Source: Cafeteria roenbergensis
Taxonomy: Eukaryota > Sar > Bigyra > Bicosoecida > Cafeteriaceae
DNA length: 64,000 bases
Direction: 5' to 3'
Assembly: GCA_008330645.1 (NCBI GenBank)
Contig: VLTN01000036.1
Location: 186,001 to 250,000, forward strand
The notes under the pieces are model-generated. The model was not told where the DNA came from, ran no database searches, and saw only the letters and a list, made by a program, of their open reading frames with translations. The position numbers were made by a program, and so were the translations under genes. This document shows, piece by piece, positions 34,685-46,400 of the stretch (within the stretch, counting starts at the first letter, position 1; each line of letters starts with the position of its first letter).

Positions 34685-37600
34685 ATGGCGCCGGCCGGGC
34701 GGCGGTGCCGCATTGTCACTGCGGTGGCATGCGCGTCGCTCCTAGCGGCCTCTGGGGCCTGGGCCGCCGGCAAGAGCGGCGACCGCGCCCAACACCACCA
34801 CCGCCACGGCGGCGGCGCAGGCGGCGCCAAGGCCCACCACGGTGGCCACCACGGTGGGCCCCACACGTTGGCTAGCCTTCCAGAGGAGAGGAAGTCCCAC
34901 GTCTGCGCCTGCGTCGGCCAGGGCGGCTCCGGCGTGGTCGCTTGCAAGGACGACTCGAGCGCCGTGGCCTGCGGCACGCTGGTCCGCGACTACAGCGGCT
35001 CTGGCTGGGGCGAGCTGCGCCTGGACTCGACGCCCGCCGCCAACCACGCCGATGTTGCTGGCACCACTGTGGGGGAGGCCGTTGGCTTCGTGGAGGGCTA
35101 CCTGACGGCTGCCGAAATCACGGAGCTCCGGGCCAGGTTCAAGGGCGGCGCGATTCGCCCCGTTTCCGAGCAGCAGCAGGTGCGGGAGTTCGCCCACGAG
35201 CAGTGGCCCGCTGTGGAGAGGGCTGTGCGTGCCGGCCTGGCGGCGGCGTCGCACCGCGCAGCGGAGGCGGCGGCAGACGCAGCCACATCGGACAACACCG
35301 CCGCCGGCAGCCCCGACGCCGCCTCCTCCGGCCCCAGCGCCGCGGCGGCGGACCCCCACAGCCCTCTGGGCCCAGCCATGGCCCCGACAGAGCCCGCCTA
35401 CTGGGCGGCGGCCGCCGTGACGCTGGCGCAGATGCGTGGCCTTGCCGCCGGCTACAGGACCGCCCACAACGCCAAGGTTGCCGCCGCCGCCGCCGCAGCA
35501 GCTGCAACAACAACTGCAACAACAACAACGACCGCAGCGGCACCGGAATCTGCCGAAACCGATTCTCAGGCCGCCGAGGCCGCTGACAGGCCCGCTCACA
35601 TCAGCGAGGAGTCGGCTGCTGCGTGGGCGGCTGTGTCAGCTGACGATGCGTGGGACGCCATCCTCACGCTGAACTACGACGTCGACGCGTTCGACGTCAC
35701 GGATGCCGTCAGGGGTGGCGGCGGTTTCGGGCCCGGCAGAGCCGCTCCCGAGGACGGCCCGTCAGCCAATGCCGACGCAGACGCCGGCAGCGATGCTGGG
35801 GTGATGGGAGGGTCCGACGCCGACGCTGACTCCCAGGGCGGGCGGTTCCGCCAGGTTGGCGCGGCCATGGGAGTCACTGGCGGCGCTACGACCAGCGCAG
35901 GATGGACTGCCGACCGGTGGGCGATGCTCAGCCGCCGCGGCCGATGCACTGCCGCTGTTGTGGCGACGGAGGGGTGCCTCGCGAAACCGCGTAGCGGAGG
36001 GAAGCGAGGCGACGAGGCGGAGGCGGAGTCGGCCTCGACTCCATCGTCCAAGTGCGATGTGCTGGTGGCCCACGCCACATGGGGAGCATTCTCGGAAATG
36101 ATTCGCATCTTCAAGCACGTCAACTGGGGCGGAGTGCGGGGCCGTCTCTTCTCCGCACCCGCAGAAACGGCGTCCGACCCTGCATCCCAAGAGTGGCAGG
36201 CATCGGCAGAGCGGGGCGTCGCTTCGTGGGCCGTGTCTCTCTCATCTTACCCGGGCATGGTGGCGTCCACGGATGACTGGCTCGAGACTGGCGCGGGACT
36301 GGTGGTGACCGAGACCACCATCAGCGCGGCTGACTCCTCCGCTCTCGGGTACATCGCCACCACAGCCGCAACTGCAACCGCTGCGGGCACAGGTCCCGGG
36401 GCCCCCGCCCCACTGCAGCCGCTGCCTGCCTTCCTGCGATCGATGCTCGCATCCTGGGTGGCAGCCTCGGCGCAGGGGTGGGCCCGGGTGTTCGCCGCCA
36501 GGTCCGGCGGCACCTCCAACAGCCAGTGGCTGATCGTGGACACTGCCGCGGCTGACGCAGCCTCGCATGCGGCAAAGGCGCAAACTGCAGCCGCAGCGGC
36601 CGACTCTGAGTCCGCAGCGGACGGCGGCGCTGCAGGGGACGGGCCGCGGGGTCTGTTGTGGGTTGCGGAGCAGAGTCAGCACCGCGTCATCGCCGCCGAC
36701 GTCACGCCCCTGCTGCTGGGCAAGGCAGAGGGCCTCTGGCCAGGATCGAACCGGCCCATCTTCGCGCCGATCCGGAAGGATCTTGGCTACCCGGCCGAGG
36801 TTAGCCGATCGCCGGCAGTCCGCGCCGCAGCTGCGGCACTGGGGCTGCCCGGGCTGGCGGCGCCCGAGGGCGCCGACACGACGGGCGAGGCTGGCCGCGA
36901 GTGGGGCATGGTCGGACTGTGGCAGCTGCGGGCAGGGGGGCGCCACACCGACGTGGAGGATGCGAAACTGGCCGAGCGGGCAGTGGCCGCCTCGTCAGCT
37001 GACAAGGCGGAGGGCCCGTCAGCTGAAAAGGCGGAGGGCCCGTCAGCTGACAAGGCGGAGGGCTCTGCAAAGTTTCGGCAGCTGGCGTCAGCCGATTCAG
37101 GGGCGCAGCGCGTCCAGACCCGCCACCACGCTCACCACAGCCACAGCCACGGCCACAGCCACAGCCACGGCCACAGCCTTCCTCACCAGAGCCAAGGGCA
37201 TGGTCTCGACTGGGCCCACCATCACCAGCACGTCAGCCGGGAAGGCTCCGACGCGGAGTCGCTGCTCGACGCGCCTCTCGACCTCGGCGGCGACTACGGC
37301 GACGCCGACGCCACCGCGGCCCGGTCGGATGCCATCACGCGCGAGTCACCGGCGACTCACCACGCGGGTCACAGCCACGCGCAGCATCGCGCATCGGCCT
37401 CTCGCTTCGCCGAGGCAGAGATGCAGCGGTTTCGCGAGGTTGCGGGCTCGACCGCGCTGCTGTCTCAAACTGCGCTGCGGGGCTCTGCCGCTGCCGCTCC
37501 TGGCTCTGCCGGCTCTGCTGGCGGCTCGCCATGGTTGAGCTTCGGCCGCCACCGCCCGCAGCGCCCGACGCCCATCACGGCGCGGTCAGCGTCTAGCCAG

Positions 37601-38539
37601 GGCCAGCTGGCGTCCCTGTCAGCGGCAGAGCCGGGGGTGGCCGCGTCTACCCCGACGGAAGGATCGGGGGCGCTGCCGGGTATCCGGTTTGCGGGCGTCA
37701 CGACCACCGTGACGGCCGGTGCATCGGCGGCAGCGCTTGCCCGCGCGGGAGCCGGCGCGGCTGCCCTCGGCAGAGCAAGGCAGGCACGTGCAGGCATGCG
37801 CTCTGCAGCGCAGAGCCAGTACGACCCGACCGGCTTCGACGGACCCGTGGCCGACGGTGACGGCTGGTATTCGTTCGACGCCAACCCACGCGCGGCGCAG
37901 CTTCGAGCCGCGGCGCCGTTCGTGGTGACCGCGGACGACGCGCTCCGGATGATCCGGATGAACAATTGGCCGATGGGGTCACTCACGCACAGCCGGCCGT
38001 ACTTCACGCCGGCGTCGCGGTTCGACCTTGCGTCGGAGTCTGACCCCGCGCGGGAGTCGTTCGGGGCCATCGACGGCAAGGCGGCGTCTCTCATGCTGGC
38101 GTCCAACGGGCAGACCCTGGCTGTGGCGGGGCCCTCAAGGGGCGAGGGCTGGAGGCAGGCAGACATCGCCGCTGCCGCCAAAATTGGTTCCACGGCCGCG
38201 CAGGTGGCCGTGGACGCTGCGGGCGCCGCCGGCGCAGGCAGCAGCAGCACCGGCAGCGGCGGCGGCGGCGTGGTCGGCGGGCGCTCGCTGCTCCCAGCGT
38301 TCGACTGGCGGCGCTGGGACAAGGCTGGGGTCTGCGGCGGCCTCCCCTCCGCGGCAGAGCCGAGCAGCGAGTCGAGCGAAGTGGCTCTGCCGAAGGGCGA
38401 CGGGGCCGGGTCGCGGGAGTGCTCCTGCGGCCCTGACTGGGCGGTGGCTCTGCACGCGCTGCCGTGTTGCGTGGGGTGCGAGCAGGTGCGCGCGCCGCTG
38501 GGCGCAGTGCCGCGCTCGGTGCTGCTGGGGGGCAGGTGA
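34685..38539 (+). CDS. Phospholipase B-like (PLBD/lamina-ancestor) hydrolase, secreted or lysosomal, expanded
   Basis: Ntn-fold acyl hydrolase of lysosome or secretory route. I choose ATG 34685 because it opens a signal peptide (RIVTAVACASLLAASGAWA); the frame also has an earlier ATG-less extension. 1,284 residues, against about 550 in animals. Family blocks in order: GWGELRLDSTP then GFVEGYLTAAEI; C421 in RGRCTAAVVA, matching the autoproteolysis-site Cys; VLVAHATWGAFSEMIRI; SSYPGMVAS then GLVVTETTI; FLRSMLASWVAASAQGW; SNSQWLIVD; LLWVAEQS; later GDGWYSFDANP, LRMIRMNNW and SFGAIDGKAASLM. Large inserts separate them: Ala/Thr-rich (about 35470-35640), a three-fold SADKAEGP-type repeat (about 37000-37060), and a His/Ser/Gly-His region (37120-37230). 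The Cys-rich tail (CSCG, PCCVGC) is unusual. No introns. Confidence 0.88.
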   Translation: MAPAGRRCRIVTAVACASLLAASGAWAAGKSGDRAQHHHRHGGGAGGAKAHHGGHHGGPHTLASLPEERKSHVCACVGQGGSGVVACKDDSSAVACGTLVRDYSGSGWGELRLDSTPAANHADVAGTTVGEAVGFVEGYLTAAEITELRARFKGGAIRPVSEQQQVREFAHEQWPAVERAVRAGLAAASHRAAEAAADAATSDNTAAGSPDAASSGPSAAAADPHSPLGPAMAPTEPAYWAAAAVTLAQMRGLAAGYRTAHNAKVAAAAAAAAATTTATTTTTAAAPESAETDSQAAEAADRPAHISEESAAAWAAVSADDAWDAILTLNYDVDAFDVTDAVRGGGGFGPGRAAPEDGPSANADADAGSDAGVMGGSDADADSQGGRFRQVGAAMGVTGGATTSAGWTADRWAMLSRRGRCTAAVVATEGCLAKPRSGGKRGDEAEAESASTPSSKCDVLVAHATWGAFSEMIRIFKHVNWGGVRGRLFSAPAETASDPASQEWQASAERGVASWAVSLSSYPGMVASTDDWLETGAGLVVTETTISAADSSALGYIATTAATATAAGTGPGAPAPLQPLPAFLRSMLASWVAASAQGWARVFAARSGGTSNSQWLIVDTAAADAASHAAKAQTAAAAADSESAADGGAAGDGPRGLLWVAEQSQHRVIAADVTPLLLGKAEGLWPGSNRPIFAPIRKDLGYPAEVSRSPAVRAAAAALGLPGLAAPEGADTTGEAGREWGMVGLWQLRAGGRHTDVEDAKLAERAVAASSADKAEGPSAEKAEGPSADKAEGSAKFRQLASADSGAQRVQTRHHAHHSHSHGHSHSHGHSLPHQSQGHGLDWAHHHQHVSREGSDAESLLDAPLDLGGDYGDADATAARSDAITRESPATHHAGHSHAQHRASASRFAEAEMQRFREVAGSTALLSQTALRGSAAAAPGSAGSAGGSPWLSFGRHRPQRPTPITARSASSQGQLASLSAAEPGVAASTPTEGSGALPGIRFAGVTTTVTAGASAAALARAGAGAAALGRARQARAGMRSAAQSQYDPTGFDGPVADGDGWYSFDANPRAAQLRAAAPFVVTADDALRMIRMNNWPMGSLTHSRPYFTPASRFDLASESDPARESFGAIDGKAASLMLASNGQTLAVAGPSRGEGWRQADIAAAAKIGSTAAQVAVDAAGAAGAGSSSTGSGGGGVVGGRSLLPAFDWRRWDKAGVCGGLPSAAEPSSESSEVALPKGDGAGSRECSCGPDWAVALHALPCCVGCEQVRAPLGAVPRSVLLGGR

Positions 38540-39153
38540 GGCGCTGCGGCGCAGGGGGCGGTAGCCGTTGGTGGACGGTTGATGCGTGGGTGACTGGGCG
38601 AGGCGCTGCGGAGTGGCGACCGGCCCTGGTGCTTTCTGTGGGTGCGTTTGGGAGTTGTGTGTGCGCGTTTCGTGTGAGCGTGCGGGCAGCGGCCTCGTCT
38701 CGTCTGACCCGCCGCCGCGGCAAACGTCTGGCTATGAGCCACAGCGCGTGCTGGCACGAGCCTGTGCGCGGACCTGCTCGGCCTGCGTCCGAGAAAAGCG
38801 CGGCAAAGCCCGACAGGCAATACGAATGAGCTCCGTAGTTGGGCAGCCTCTGCACGCAAGGTCGGTTCGCATTCGAGCGGGACTAGGCAGCGCCGTGAGT
38901 TCAAGCCTGGCGCCGCTCCGTCGCCGCACGGGTGGCCGGTGGATCGCAAGCTGGAGGGCATGACACTGATCCCGACTTGTGCTCCGAAATCGAGCTGAGG
39001 GGTGCGCCTGGCGCGAGCTGGCCGCCGATGACTGCGACTCGAGGAGCGCGGCTCTGCCGGCCCGAGGATGCGCCAACCGAACCGGACAGGCCAGCGAGGC
39101 GAGCCGCCCGGCTCCGTGGGCGGGGCGGCCGCACTCTGCGCAAGCCGCGGACC
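38540..39153. other. Tandem spacer upstream of the F-x-P-x-I-N gene
   Basis: 614 nt, less GC-rich in its first 450 nt. One GGCTCTGCC (about 39051) lies in it. No gene recognised. Confidence 0.5.
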
Positions 39154-42116
39154 ATGTCTGCGGCCGTGCCCTCCCAGAAGGCGGCAGCGCCCCCGGCGGT
39201 GAGTCCCCGTTCCGTCGCGCCGCGGCGCGCACCCTCGAGCGGGCGCAGTTTTGCGCCAGCGAGCAGCTCGCGCAAGCGCCGCACAGGCCTGCGCGCCGTC
39301 CGCTCGGAGGCGCGGCTCTGCGGAGCGGCGCCCCTCGGCATTGGCTTTTGCTCCAGGGCAGAGGCTGGGGCCCGGCGGGCCGGTGCGGTGGCCGCAGTGG
39401 CCGACCCGCCTTGGCGGCGGCGTGGTGCCTCGCGGCGTCTGCGACCGGCTTTCGGCGCACCGCGCCCTCAGGACCGCGCGGGCTGCGGAGCCGTTGCGCG
39501 TGGGGGTCACCAGGGCGAGGACTTTCCCGGCTGGGCGGTTGCCGCGTCCAGGGGGCGCGCCTTGGGCTGGCTGGCTGCGGTCCGCGGCCCAGTGCAGGAT
39601 CGCAAGCAGTCGCGCGCACCAGCCCTCGCCTCCCCTCCCGGCCCCGCCCGCCGCGCCCTGCCTGCCCCGCCCGTCCCCGCTCCGGCCCACACCCGCGCCC
39701 ATTTGCGACCCGGGCGCGTGCCGGCCGTGTCTCCTGCCCCTCGCGCTCGCGGCTTGGAGCGCCTGGTTTCTCGTCGCCTCACGCACAGCACTGCATTGCA
39801 ATGGCCGACTGACTGCCTGCCTCGTCGCCCCGAGCGTGCTTGTCCGGCACCGTGCGACCCCGCAGGCTCCTGGCGCGGCGGATGATCAGGGCGCCATTGC
39901 CGACTTGCTCGGCCTTCTCGCCAGCGCAACAGCGGGCGCGGATGCCGCGGCCTCGGGCTCCCCGGACGAGGACAGCGCCCACCTTGCAGAGACCATGGCG
40001 ACGCTGCAGCGCGTGCTCGAGCAGGCCGCTGGCGGCGAAGTCGACCTCGACGCCGTGACAGACAGCCTGGCCAACCCCTCTGGCAGCCCGGCGCGGCCGG
40101 CCGGCACGGCAGCTCCGCCCGCGCGCGCCCCAGCCCCCCCGCGCCGCCCCGGTGCCCAGCAGCACCCGGCTGGCACCGCCACCGCCGGCCCTGCAGAGGG
40201 CTCTGCGGGGAGCGACGGCGAGGAGGAGCTTGTCGACGAGTACCCGGGCCGGTTCGACGACGAGGCGATGGACGGGCTGGGGTCCGGGCTGGGCAGCTAC
40301 AGGGGCCCCGGGGGGGGCGCCGCGGACGACGAGGACGGCCACTACTACGACGAGGACGGCTATCCCGTCGGCGGCCACGACGCCGCGGACGCGGACGGCC
40401 GATACTACGGCGAGGACGAATACGACGAGGAGGAACCCCCCCTCGTGGAGATGCGGTCGGGGGTGTGGCCCGTTGACGCGTGGCGGGCGCAGCACGAGCA
40501 GCGCGCAGCAGGCGCCGCCGCGCCCCGCCCCAAGAGCCGCACGCTGTCTTCCAAGGACTGGGACGAGCTCGTCACCCGCCTCAACGAGTGAGTTTTTTGG
40601 CCAAGTTGTTGCGCTGCCGCCGACTCACACTGCCTAGTTGAGCAGAGTTGTTGTCCAACTAGGACGCGTAGTCGAAGGACCGCATTGCTTCCCTCCCTGG
40701 CTCCCGCTGTCGATGTGGTCGTTGGATCGCCGTTCTCGCCAACCGCTGCCGCTGCCGCTGCCGCTGCCGCTGCCGCACCATGTGTCACAACAATGCCACC
40801 CCCTTCCAACTCACTCCCCCTGCCCCCTTACCCCCCAACGCTGCAGGTCCTCGAAGCGCAAGCAGCAGGCGCTCAGTGCCATCCGCGCCAAGCGCGACGC
40901 CGACGAGCTCGCCTCCTCCCGCCGCACCCCCGCCATCTCGAGGCGCTCGAAGCAGATCGCCTCCGCAGTGCGCCGGCTCCCAGACCGCGTCAACGCCCTC
41001 ATGGCCCGCCGCAAGCGCAAGCTGGACAAGCTTCGCGACGAGGCCCACCAGCGCGAGATGGCCGAGGTGTCGCTCAAGCCCAAGTTGGCTCGCCCCATCA
41101 ACGGCCGGATGGCCCATCTGATGAAACGCATGCGCCGCCGCGTGGGGCACCTCCTCCAGTACGACGTGGACAAGCAGATCCGCGCGCGCCAGCGCCAGCA
41201 GATCATGCAGGAGGTTGAGGCTAGGGAGCTCACATTCAGCCCCAGAATCAACCCCAACTCTGTCCGCATATTCAACAAGATGCAGCGCAGAATCAACACC
41301 ATCCGCAGCAAGATCCGCACCCACGGCCCCGAGAGCCTCACCCCCGAGGAGCGCCAGCTCGCCGCCGGCGGCAAGACCAAGGCCGCCCGCTCCCGCACCG
41401 AGGCGGACAACCAGCTCAAGCTGCTGGCAGAGCTGGAGGCCGACGTCAAGAGCGGCCGCCTCAGCCGCATCCCGCTGGGCAAGGACGGCCTCTCCAAGCT
41501 GCCGGGCCACGAGGAGGAGCGGTTTCACCCCCGCATCAACCCCCGGTCTCGCCGGTTCGCGCAGGAGGAGGGCCCCGACGACGTCCACGAGCGGCTCTAC
41601 TCGCAGTCCACTGAGGCGCACGCGCACCGCACCATGGAGAGCCGAGCCAAGGCGCAGGCCACCCTGAGGCTGGCCCGCACCAAGTCGTCCGCCGCGCTGG
41701 GGCTGGGCAACTCGTCGGACGGCCTGCGGGTGGGCAGCATCGGCCTCAAGGGGGCCTCCATCGCGGCCTCCAGCGCCGCCGCCTCAATCGCCTCGGGCGA
41801 CGCGGGGCTCGGCGACGGCTTTGAGAACCTGGTGGCCTATCGCCCCGGATACGATTTCATCGTCAGGCACGTTCTCAACGCGCAGGCGGCCGGCGACACG
41901 CGGGCCGTGGACGAGGAGGAGGCTGCTGAGGCTGCCGCCGCTGCTGCTGCGGCAGGGGGCGGCGCCGGCGGCGGCGGCGGTCTCGGCCGTCACAGCTTCG
42001 GCGTCGACGCCCACGACGTCGAGGACGAGGACGACGAGGACGACGAGGAGGAGGCGCGCATCGGCGGCAGGCGCGACGGAGCAATGACCCGCTCCGCTCT
42101 GGGCGCGAGCCACTGA
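39154..42116 (+). CDS. Basic coiled protein with F-x-P-x-I-N motifs, possibly flagellar/cytoskeletal
   Basis: Exons 39154-39198, 39866-40587 and 40847-42116; introns GTGAGT...CAG, phases 0 and 2. 678 residues. The N-terminal half is acidic and Pro/Gly-rich with a D/E/Y block (EDGHYYDEDGYPVGG). From SKDWDELVTRLNE, across intron 2, a strongly basic helical region follows (RAKRDADELASSRRTPAISR, ARRKRKLDKLRDE). Two copies of an F-x-P-R-I-N-x-x-S motif are present: LTFSPRINPNS and ERFHPRINPRS, plus AEVSLKPKLARPING as a weaker one. Such motifs recur in protist proteins of flagella and cortex as I know them, but I cannot name the family. The C-terminal tail is Ala/Gly then Asp/Glu-rich. Intron 2 has a (CTGCCG)n stretch (about 40746-40778). 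Confidence 0.8.
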
Positions 42117-42639
42117 GCGACTCGGGGGGGCGAGCGGCTCTGCCATCGATAGGCAGAGCTGACAGCTTTGTGCCCACTGCTGTCTCTGCGTCAGCCGGCC
42201 AACGGCTGGCTCTGCCGCTCGCCCGGCCTCGCATGATTCCGTGCGGCTGCCAGCGGCCGTAGGGCCAGCCCGTGTGCCCAGACAGTGCCGGGAGGCCGAT
42301 GCGGTCGCGTGGCTGCTCGGAGCCGTTCGGCGTGCGTGCGGCAGCAGAGCCGGATCGGCAGAGCCGGACCGGCAGAGCCATTGGGCTGGGTGCGCTGTGG
42401 CGCTCTGGGAACGCGCCCGCCGACGGGGCTGCCGAACCCATGCGTGTCTACGTGTCAGTGTATGCGATTGATGGTCTGTGAGTGAATTGTCTGTGGATGC
42501 GGTGCCGGCGGCGGCGCTGACAAACATTGAGGCGCATCTCAGTCGAGTGCCTGTCACGAAGCAACCAGAACGCCCCGGCCAGCAAAAGCCAGCCTGGCAC
42601 CCAGGCACGCAGACGCTGGGCCACGCAGACACGCTCCCT
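42117..42639. other. Convergent spacer rich in GGCTCTGCC motifs
   Basis: 523 nt between two stop codons. Exact GGCTCTGCC or its complement at 42136-42144, 42208-42216, 42357-42365 and 42371-42379, plus near matches at about 42152 and 42343. No gene recognised. Confidence 0.65.
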
Positions 42640-43233
42640 TCAAGCGTCTGCCTTTGCGGAATCTTCCGCGGGCTTGGCACGCTTGGCAGCCGACTCGGCA
42701 AAGCCACCCGTCGACCCGAAGCCCCCGGCGCCGCGGTCGCTTGCCTCAAGGTCGTCAACTTCCACTACATCGGGCGTGGCAATCCTCTCCAGCACCAGCT
42801 GTGCGATGCGGTCCCCAGCCTTGACGTCAAAGGCCGTGTCCGACAGGTTGAACAAAATCACGCCCACGTTGCCGCGGTAGTCGGCGTCAATCACGCCCGC
42901 CCCGACATCGATGCTGTGCTTCCACGCAAGGCCCGAGCGAGGCGCGACGCGCCCGTAGCAGCCCTCGGGGATGGCCACAGCGAGGTCCGTCTTGATCAGC
43001 GCCTTGCCGCGGGCCGGAATCGTGCCGTCGTGGGCGGCAGACAGATCGTAGCCGGCCGCCAGCGCACTGCCACGGGTGGGCAGCACTGCGCTCTCGGAAA
43101 GGCGCTTCACGAGAAGGGGGGGCATGCCCTTGGCGGAGGAGGCCGCGGCCATGCTGTCCCGAGTGCGACCGCGCAGAGCCAGTTTGAATTTTTCGTCAGG
43201 TGGCCAGCGTGTTGCGATGAGAGTGCGCTCCAT
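42640..43233 (-). CDS. DUT: dUTP diphosphatase (dUTPase)
   Basis: Hydrolyses dUTP to dUMP and pyrophosphate, keeping uracil out of DNA and feeding dTMP synthesis; homotrimer. All five motifs are present in order: 1 AAGYDLSAA, 2 APRSGLAWK, 3 [19 protein letters not shown] (catalytic D in VIDADYRG), 4 [13 protein letters not shown], 5 [10 protein letters not shown], the Phe-bearing C-terminal arm. 197 residues from ATG 43233. An internal Met (MAAASSAKG, residue 28) would give a standard-length enzyme, so the first 27 residues (basic, R/K-rich) could be a mitochondrial presequence used by the longer form. The C-terminal tail is Lys/Ala-rich ([15 protein letters not shown]). Single exon. Confidence 0.97.
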   Translation of the reverse strand: MERTLIATRWPPDEKFKLALRGRTRDSMAAASSAKGMPPLLVKRLSESAVLPTRGSALAAGYDLSAAHDGTIPARGKALIKTDLAVAIPEGCYGRVAPRSGLAWKHSIDVGAGVIDADYRGNVGVILFNLSDTAFDVKAGDRIAQLVLERIATPDVVEVDDLEASDRGAGGFGSTGGFAESAAKRAKPAEDSAKADA

Positions 43234-43433
43234 GCATTTTGGTTCAGTGGCTCGCAGCTTCAGCTAGCCACAGCCTTGCACGAGGACACGTTAAAGCCTC
43301 GTTTTCGTCAAGCGACGCGAGCGCGCGCGTGAAGGGCAGAAAGGCTACGGCTTCCAGCCCGACGCGATGTGCGTCCCACAAGTCGTCTAACAAATTCGTC
43401 TGTTGGCGCCAAGCGCCGGGCCCCACGCGCCAG

Positions 43434-46400
43434 TCACCCAGAGACCTCGCCTGCAAGCACCACAGACGTGCGTAGCGCCCACGCCGCCGCGGACAGCACG
43501 AACACTGCCAGCGCTACCGCGATGCGGGCGTTGATGGTCACTCCGAACACCTCCCAGCCCGTGTTGCGATTCGCCATGGTGGTCACAGCCGCACTGTGCA
43601 CCTGCATCAGCTCTGCCAGGGCGCGATCCCGCCACCCTCGGCGCTCGGCGGCGAGTCGCTCGAGAGCGAGGCGTTGCTCTGGCGACAGCGCGGCCTGCGC
43701 CTGCCGCAGACGAGCGACTCTCGGCGAGGTCTTTGCGTCGCTCATCACGTCAGGCGTCCACTCCGAGCCGACGTCGCGTCGAGGACCATCTGTGGCCAGC
43801 TCGTCGCCGCTCCTGTGGCCGCTGCCGTGGCCGCTCCTGTGGCCGCTCCTGTAGCCGCTCCTATTGCCGCTGCCGTGGCCGCTCCTGTGGCCGCTTGTGC
43901 CGCCGCCGCCACTGCTTCCGCCATAGCCCCCTCTGGCACCAAAGCTGGTGCTGCTGCCAGCGCCTTCCCTCCCCGCTGCCTCCGCCGCATCGGCCGCCGA
44001 GACGACCCCCTTCCAGCCGCCACCAAGCTCCTCGGAAGTCGCCGCGCCATCGCTGACGTCTCGCCGAGGCTGCACACCACCGCCCGCATCGGCCCTGAGC
44101 CCCCCGCCAGCACCCCCAGCTGTATATGCGCGCGGTGCCCCTGTGTCAGACGCACCGGCGCGCGAAACCGCCCCTGCCTCGGCCGCACGAAGCGCCGCGT
44201 CGTGCTCCGCCTGCCACGCATCGCTTGCCCGCTTGCCATCGGGGCTCCGTCTGGGGCCAGTCAGCCCCCAGTCGGCCGCGCTTGCAGCCGTGTCGACGCG
44301 TCTCACCGACGCGCCCGCCTCGCTCGAGGAGCGCTGCTCGGCTCTGCCGGGGCTGCTTTCGCTGCTGACTGTGGCAAGACGACCCCTCAAGGCTGCGGAG
44401 GCGACCCCAGTGACGGAGCCCGAGGCGACGAGACGCTGACGCTCCGCTGCCGCCATCGGGACGGCGCCATGAAACGACCTAGAAGGCTGTCCCAGACCGG
44501 CTCTGCCCGGCGAGCGCCGCCCAGAGCGGAGGGCCGCGGCCGCTGAAGCGTCCCCTGCCGCCGCGCGGTGGACCCCAGAGGCCACAGCCACCTTGCTGCG
44601 AGAGGCAAAGGACTTTGCCAGCCCAGACGCGCCAGCAGCGCTCGACGCTCCGCCGGCTCTGCCGACCGATCCTGCTGCCACTGCCAGGTGACCCATCGGC
44701 TCTGCCGAAGACCCTGACACGACGTCGCCTCCTGATGCCGGCTCTACCGCCGCGAGGGCCATCCGGGCGTCGGAGTCCTTCATTGAGAGCATCCACCTTA
44801 GCGCCCTGGCTGCGTCGCCCGTTTGCTCACTTCGAGCGGTTTCGCGGGTGGCTGGGGCGGCAGCTGCGGGGTGGCGGTGGTGCCTGTGCTGGGAGGATCC
44901 GTCGTGGGCAGGCGCGCCGTCGTCGGCTGGCCCGCGAAACCGCTCCCTGCTGTGCCGGCCGCGCGATGACGAGGGGCGGCCGGCGCGATGATGGTCCACA
45001 CCCCCAGGCACGGGTCGGTGGCCGTCACCTGCGCCTGTAACCGTTGCGGGCATGCGTGCATCCGCTGTGGGGGATCGTGTCCGAACAGACGAGCCACCAC
45101 CACCACCACCAGCGCCAATCGCGCTGGCATCGGCCGCGTTGGGCGGGCTGTTGGAGGCGCCTCCCTTGGACTTGCCACCGGCTCTCGAGGAGTCTCTGCT
45201 CCGAGACTTGTCTTGCGCGCCGGCTCTCCGCCGCTGGTCCGCCCCGCCCCGGCGAGAGTCCTGATTCGAGCTGATAGAGCCGTTGGATGACTCTGCCGCG
45301 ATTTGTCCCCTGGATCGGTGTTCCGCAAGCAGAGCCGAGTGAATTCCCGCGCCGCTGCCGCTACCGCTCGCGCTGCCGCTCGCGCTGGTGCTGCGAATGC
45401 CAGCGCGATGGACCGCCGCACCGCCGCGACGCACGACTGACGAGGCCGTGACTGGAGCGTGATGGCGAACCTCGCCCGTCTTGACCCGCCCGGCCTCGTC
45501 AGCGGCGCGCTGCCGCCACCCGGTTGGCGACGCCTCCCGTAGTTCCGCAGCCGATTTGGGCACGGGGCCGGGCGGCGACACGCCGGCCTCGCCAGGGCGA
45601 GCGGGCCCTGCTGACGTCATCCCAGGCGCCCTGGCGGTTGGGCCGGCGAGTCCCAAGCGACGCTGCCCCGCCGACGCCTGCCGGCTGGACGCAGCGCCTG
45701 TGACAGTTGCCACTGGTAAGGCTGCTGACGTCGCAGATCCTGCCGACGGGGCAGCAGAGCCGAGTGCAGCGCCGTCGCGTTTTCCAGGACGCGCCCCTGC
45801 AGTGGCAAACCCACTGGCAACCGCTACCGCGAATCCTTCCTGTTGCCGCGGCGCGGCGGTGTGGGCAGCGCTGTCCCTGGCAGAGCCAATGTCGAACCAG
45901 CGTCGCTTGCGCTTGCTTGCGTCAGCTGCCTCTGGACCGGCTCTGCCCTTGGATGACGTGGCGCGCTGAATGCGGCCGCCCAGCCTGGACGAAGCCGCGC
46001 TGTCAGGTCGGCTCTGCCGGTTGCCAGTTGCAGCAGCATCAACGGCAGAGCCATGACGACCAGCAGCAGACGAGCCGCTGACAGAGTCTGGGCCCTTGGC
46101 TGACCTGGTCTTGGCCTGCGCCTGATGGGCAGCCGCCTGCAGAGCCCCCAGCCAGTGGTCGTGGGCAGCTCCTAGACGCTGGCGGATGCCACCGCCGCCC
46201 CCACCTGCCGCGCCGGTGATTGATCTGCGACCGGCTGTGCGCGGTTTCACGGGGGTCCCTGGCATGCGCGACCGGCCGCCGTCACGACGGCGGCTCGCAC
46301 GAGCAGCGCGGGAGTCCGGCCTCTCGGGCTCTACCGTCGTGGACATCGGAGAGCCAGGAAGGGCAGAGCCGTTGCTTCCCCGCCGACGTCGGCCGGTTGA

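Noticed and set aside
38865-38890. GGTTCGCATTCGAGC as a tRNA T-arm
   Set aside because: The T-loop does not fit GTTCRANYC and no acceptor or anticodon arm pairs around it.
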